Shown: positions 60,812 through 64,000 of the stretch, piece after piece | Position numbering within the stretch: position 1 is the first letter of the stretch | Layout of the letters: each line of letters opens with the position of its first letter | NCBI GenBank assembly: GCA_009782825.1 | Contig: WRII01000008.1 | Location: forward strand, 1 to 64,000 | Reading direction: 5' to 3' | DNA: 64,000 bases | From: Peptococcaceae bacterium | GTDB lineage: Bacteria > Bacillota > Desulfitobacteriia > Desulfitobacteriales > Syntrophobotulaceae | Program-made: the position numbers and the translations under genes | Notes under the pieces: model-generated | What the model was told of the DNA's origin: nothing | The model's input: the letters and a program-made list of their open reading frames with translations, nothing else | The model's database searches: none

Positions 60812-60899
60812 TAACGCGGGCTACGCCCACAAGTGGTCAGGGATCAGTGGTTAGGGATTTTCTCGTCTTTTATTGACGCTTCACGCCCATAAGTACCTA
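60812..60899 (+). repeat. Dispersed element, copy E
   Basis: TAACGCGGGCTACGCCCAC head, two or three heptamers (GTGGTCA, GGGATCA, GTGGTTA), GGGATTTTCTCGTC, and a tail GACGCTTCACGCCCATAAG. It lies beyond the 3' end of spo0A. Confidence 0.85.
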
Positions 60900-60917
60900 T
60901 CACCCTCCCCCCACCAG

Positions 60918-60971
60918 GTGACAGCGTCGACCTGAGTGACAGCGTCGACCTGAGTGACAGTGTCAACCTGA
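60918..60971. repeat. Three 18-bp tandem repeats
   Basis: GTGACAGCGTCGACCTGA occurs twice exactly and a third time with two changes, between repeat E and the spo0A 3' end. Confidence 0.92.
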
Positions 60972-60996
60972 GTGCGTCTAACGATACAGTGTCCCA

Positions 60997-61797
60997 TTAA
61001 CCGACCTTACTCAACATACGCAACTTGTCAGCCAAGAGGGCAATAAACTCCGAATTCGTAGGTTTTTGACGCTCAATATTCATTGAATAGCCGAAAATAC
61101 GTTTTAACGTTTCCATATGTCCGCGTTCCCAAGCCAGCTCGATGGCATGACGGATACCGCGTTCCACCCGGCTTGGAGCCGTATTGTACTTCTTCGCAAT
61201 CGCCGGATAGAGCTCTTTCGTCACAGCGCCCAACAAAGAGACATCTTCAATCACCATTAAGATTGCGTCCCGAATATATTGATACCCTTTGACATGAGCC
61301 GGAATGCCCAGCTGATGCATCATATTGGTCACCTCAACACTCATCTTAACCCCCGGACCTGCCGGAACCACCGAGGAGCAGATCGACGGCGCGTGCATGG
61401 GCACATTCTGCAACTCCGTATCCTGGGCCAGCGTCTTAATCCGTTTCATCAAAATATCCAGGTCAAAAGGTTTCAGAATAAAGTAGTCAACCCCCATAAC
61501 CATCGCCTGATTTGTCAAAGATTCATGTCCAAAAGCCGTCAGCATAATAACCTTCGGCCGCGGGACTGAAGCCCGGGCATTGACGCGTTCCAACACCTCC
61601 AGACCGTCCAAATTCGGCATAACTAAATCCATAATGACAAGATCCGGATCATGCTGCTGGATCAGATCCCAAGCATCAAGCCCATTATAAGCCACACCTA
61701 CAAGTTCCAAGGATTCATCCCTTTGGATATACTCTTGGAGAATCTGGCACAGATTTCGGTTATCTTCCGCAATGATTAATTTGATTTTCTTTGACAT
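60997..61797 (-). CDS. spo0A: Sporulation master regulator Spo0A
   Basis: The 266 residues hold a receiver domain (LIIAEDNRNLCQILQEYIQR; phospho-acceptor Asp57 in DLVIMDLVMPNLDG; Lys in FILKPFD) and the Spo0A effector domain (YQYIRDAILMVIEDVSLLGA, KKYNTAPSRVERGIRHAIEL). Spo0A~P starts sporulation and here may control spoIIE through the promoter at 31417. A perfect TATAAT (61850-61855) lies upstream without a clear -35 box; a CCGATA/TATCGG hairpin (61826-61842) lies in the leader. Confidence 0.97.
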   Translation of the reverse strand: MSKKIKLIIAEDNRNLCQILQEYIQRDESLELVGVAYNGLDAWDLIQQHDPDLVIMDLVMPNLDGLEVLERVNARASVPRPKVIMLTAFGHESLTNQAMVMGVDYFILKPFDLDILMKRIKTLAQDTELQNVPMHAPSICSSVVPAGPGVKMSVEVTNMMHQLGIPAHVKGYQYIRDAILMVIEDVSLLGAVTKELYPAIAKKYNTAPSRVERGIRHAIELAWERGHMETLKRIFGYSMNIERQKPTNSEFIALLADKLRMLSKVG

Positions 61798-61912
61798 ACC
61801 ACTAATCCCGCCTTATTTAGAATTTCCGATAGAATGTATCGGTGTCTTTATTATAGATGAGGCGCCGTGTCGAATTCTTAAAAAAAAGGTATTCACAATT
61901 TATTATTTTCAG

Positions 61913-61936
61913 AAAAAAAAGGCTTTGAACAAGCCC
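61913..61936 (-). terminator. Terminator after the ferredoxin gene
   Basis: On the minus strand GGGCTT-GTTC-AAAGCC is followed by eight T, about 75 bp past the ferredoxin stop and upstream of spo0A. Confidence 0.85.
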
Positions 61937-62010
61937 TTTCTAAGCCAGCTATTGAAATTTTTTTTCGAGCAATAGTCCCATAATCCTAATCGACCGCATT
62001 TTTTTGTCAG

Positions 62011-62199
62011 TTAATCCACTCTGATAGCTTCTGAGGGGCAATTATCTGCTGCTTCTTGAACAGCTTCTTCGTAGTCATCAGGGATTTCAGTGACGATCAT
62101 TCCCGCCAACCCGTCCTCCTGCATTTCAAAAACCTCCGGACAAATATCAGGGCACAATTCACAGGCGATGCACAATCCCTTGCTTACTTCCGCATACAT
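62011..62199 (-). CDS. Single-cluster ferredoxin
   Basis: The 62-residue acidic protein has CIACELCPDIC near the start and a final Cys in NCPSEAIRV, the ligand set for one [4Fe-4S] cluster (CxxCxxC or CxxxxC...C), as in Thermotoga/Desulfovibrio-type 1x[4Fe-4S] ferredoxins. It could be an electron carrier for NfnSL. Single-gene transcript with its own terminator. Confidence 0.93.
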   Translation of the reverse strand: MYAEVSKGLCIACELCPDICPEVFEMQEDGLAGMIVTEIPDDYEEAVQEAADNCPSEAIRVD

Positions 62200-62285
62200 T
62201 CAAATATCCCTCCGCTTTAGGTAATTTAATTTATCAGTATTGTACCCCCATGTAATTGAATCATGCAGGAGAAATCATACTTTTT

Positions 62286-62777
62286 TTATGGTCTTATTAA
62301 ATTGGAAATCACCCATTTCCCTTCCCGATTTTGCACATCACAAAAATAAACCACATCTTCCCTGTCACTAATCACCGAATTCCACCTCATATTGACCAAG
62401 TACCGTCCGGAGACATCCGTCGCCACCACCGTCGTATTTTGTATGCTGAGCAAAGGATTCTCCGCAAAAAGGGTAAACAGCTCCTGAACATCGGCTCTGA
62501 CCACCATATCCTGAGTCACAAGAGCTTTTGCCGAATCTATTTGCCGCAAATCCAGCTGGCGCCAAAAACTCCGCACCACCCCTTCCGGCTGAACCTGAGT
62601 TTCCATAGGCTCTCCCTGAGCCATCGCCGTAATCGCCTGCCCCCAATCGCCCAAATCAGCAAAATTCCACCCCCTCTCCTCCCCATCAGAGCTCAGAAAA
62701 TGACTCTGGGACCATAACAAAACTCCCATGCAGACTAGGCATGAGAGCATAAAGACAAAGTGTCGGTTCTTATACAT
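62286..62777 (-). CDS. Membrane-anchored protein, NTF2-like fold possible
   Basis: The 163-residue protein has one N-terminal membrane segment (FVFMLSCLVCMGVLLWS) and an outer domain (VVRSFWRQLDLRQIDSAKAL, then YLVNMRWNSVISDREDVVYF and GKWVISNLIRP) that resembles the SnoaL/NTF2-like or DUF4878 group. No catalytic motif is visible. Function unknown. Confidence 0.6.
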   Translation of the reverse strand: MYKNRHFVFMLSCLVCMGVLLWSQSHFLSSDGEERGWNFADLGDWGQAITAMAQGEPMETQVQPEGVVRSFWRQLDLRQIDSAKALVTQDMVVRADVQELFTLFAENPLLSIQNTTVVATDVSGRYLVNMRWNSVISDREDVVYFCDVQNREGKWVISNLIRP

Positions 62778-62963
62778 AATCTCCCCTCCTCATGATCGTA
62801 TGTTACTATCATAGATGGGAAATCATGCCAATATGACTCTTTCCATACGTCTTTTTGAACCTTTTTTTGAATCTTTTTAATGAAAAAATTTTTTTAGAAA
62901 TCTAAGTATAGGTCTTGGTAAATGTAAATAATAGATTTTCAATTTCCTTCCCTCCCTTTATGG

Positions 62964-63305
62964 TCATATTGGGTAATTTTTCACGACCTCCTCAAGCTGC
63001 ATGACCAATTCGACATCATCATCACTCTTGGCGGAAAAATATAACTTTCCTATGATACCCATAATCATTTTAACCATATCATCTAAGCCGAGGCTGTCCT
63101 TCATGGCTACTTTCTCACTTGTTTCAATCATGGCAACCCCAAATTGATGCCCGACCCCTTCTTTCATCATCTTTGTACATGTCTTTCCCAATAGCCTAAT
63201 AACCACTGAGGCTTCCTGAGTATCCAGCTGTTTAACAGCATCGAGAGTGGTCGTCAGCCCTTGAACAACACGGGAACTCACATTTGCCCAATCTGTATCT
63301 CCCAC
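62964..63305 (-). CDS. Hypothetical protein
   Basis: The 113-residue, all-helical, cytosolic protein (VVQGLTTTLDAVKQLDTQEA, then IMGIIGKLYFSAKSDDDVEL). GGAGGGG precedes the start. I recognise no family. It lies between the TldD-like gene and the 163-residue protein, codirectional. Confidence 0.6.
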   Translation of the reverse strand: MGDTDWANVSSRVVQGLTTTLDAVKQLDTQEASVVIRLLGKTCTKMMKEGVGHQFGVAMIETSEKVAMKDSLGLDDMVKMIMGIIGKLYFSAKSDDDVELVMQLEEVVKNYPI

Positions 63306-63469
63306 AACTTCCCCTCCTTCAGAGCATCTTTATCACTACCCGTTCTTGTTCGAAACTCATAGAAAAGGGAGAAAACCATGAGTTGCATGAGGCGCTCACC
63401 CTTTACACCGAGTTTCTAAGCAGATTCAGTATTAATATATGCACGAAGATAGGGATGGTGAAAATCACC

Positions 63470-64000
63470 TTACACCCAATCCCCTATCTTTTTCACCTGC
63501 ATATCTACCGCCAGATACTTAAAAGGATTCAGCGGGGAATTGCCATCAGTGGCAAGCCCAATAAAATCCTTTCCAAACATATCATACACATGGGAACTCA
63601 TGGCCAACTGCGGCAATCTGCCACATAAACGGTCTCCGTCAAAAAGAAACGCGGTTTGAATCGGTGAGGCAAATTCACCCCGAGGGGTAAAGTCACCCCC
63701 GCTCGCGATCACCACGCAGACAGCTGTGCGTCCCCCCAGCAGTTCCTTAATTCTTTTGCCACTGTCCATCACGCTGAGCCCCCCGCCGGAAGCGTCAGGA
63801 ACAGAATCGTAAGCCCCGGCGGCGGAACCTGTCACAGCATATCTGTAGTCATGGGCCAGCTTTTTGGAAGTGTAGGGCGATTTCAACACCCCATTTTCAA
63901 TCAACATAAAACGATTGCCCGGCAGCGTTGTTCCTTCCGCATCAAAAAAGCAGTGATAAAATTCTCCGGGGTCTCGATCCACACATAAAGAGAAACGCTC
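63470..64000 (-). CDS. TldD/PmbA-family protein, C-terminal part (runs off the window)
   Basis: The frame is open to the window edge, so only the end of the gene (about 176 residues) is seen. It matches the C-terminal domain of TldD/PmbA proteins: EGTTLPGNRFMLIENGVLKS, GAYDSVPDASGGGLSVMDSG, CVVIASGGDFTPRGEFASPI and LATDGNSPLNPFKYLAVDMQ. The family forms metal-dependent proteases that process peptides. The HExxxH metal site would lie outside the window. Confidence 0.8.
   Translation of the reverse strand, partial: ERFSLCVDRDPGEFYHCFFDAEGTTLPGNRFMLIENGVLKSPYTSKKLAHDYRYAVTGSAAGAYDSVPDASGGGLSVMDSGKRIKELLGGRTAVCVVIASGGDFTPRGEFASPIQTAFLFDGDRLCGRLPQLAMSSHVYDMFGKDFIGLATDGNSPLNPFKYLAVDMQVKKIGDWV

Overview
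The window looks like a chromosomal segment of an anaerobic, endospore-forming member of the Clostridia (Bacillota); I cannot name a genus. The evidence is a sporulation and cell-division block in Bacillus-like order (spoIIE, divIC, yabQ, yabP, rqcP, hup, mazG, spoVT, a PrsA-like foldase, mfd, and a fin-like gene), spo0A, the electron-bifurcating NfnSL pair, a clostridial ferredoxin and gatCAB. Most genes lie on the minus strand. From about 5.8 to 51 kb the plus strand is by eye richer in C than G, so minus appears to be the leading strand. No rRNA, CRISPR array or prophage was seen. Two tRNAs are present: Ala(CGC) and Pro(TGG).

Region by region: 0.4-5.8 kb is an accessory block between two direct copies of a ~38-bp repeat, with a GntR/ABC-transporter operon, a DUF4143 ATPase and a Uma2 nuclease-fold protein. 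5.8-15.1 kb is core: comEC, comEA, mutS2, zapA and pheT (without pheS). 15.2-19.8 kb is accessory and decaying: an AbrB antitoxin with a truncated PIN toxin, a RelB antitoxin with a broken yoeB, small unknown genes and an AlbA_2-type regulator. 20-26.4 kb holds a DUF7309-like gene coupled to nfnSL, an intact RelB/YafQ pair, a TsaD paralogue, nusB and asp23. 26.5-28.4 kb is a collapsed type I restriction locus in which only the DUF1016 nuclease remains intact. 28.5-41.5 kb is tRNA-Ala and the sporulation/mfd block. 41.7-52.2 kb is accessory: a radical-SAM cassette, tRNA-Pro, an operon with an ATP-dependent nucleic-acid ligase and a metallophosphoesterase plus two unknown proteins, a DUF4474 gene and a Nif11-type RiPP precursor. 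52.5-59.4 kb has a DUF3137 protein, gatCAB with a catalytically degenerate GatA, an Lsa/CplR-like ABC-F gene with a likely attenuator, and a tmk with an altered P-loop. 59.7-64 kb has a soluble Ser/Thr kinase, spo0A, ferredoxin and an incomplete TldD/PmbA gene at the edge.

Three themes run through the window. First, a dispersed element with hairpins at both ends and GTGGTCA/GTGGTTA heptamers occurs five times, always in one orientation and next to gene 3' ends. Second, short tandem duplications, very often 18-19 bp, occur in intergenic DNA and, in frame, inside conserved genes (comEC, nusB, spoIIE, divIC, mazG, mfd), lengthening non-conserved loops. Third, several accessory loci are caught in decay (hsdM/hsdS, yoeB, a PIN toxin, a signal-peptide protein). 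The best candidates for undescribed biology are the ligase/metallophosphoesterase operon (46.4-50.5 kb), the radical-SAM cassette (41.7-45.9 kb) and the orphan Nif11 precursor (51.7 kb). The dead GatA is the strangest change in a core gene.
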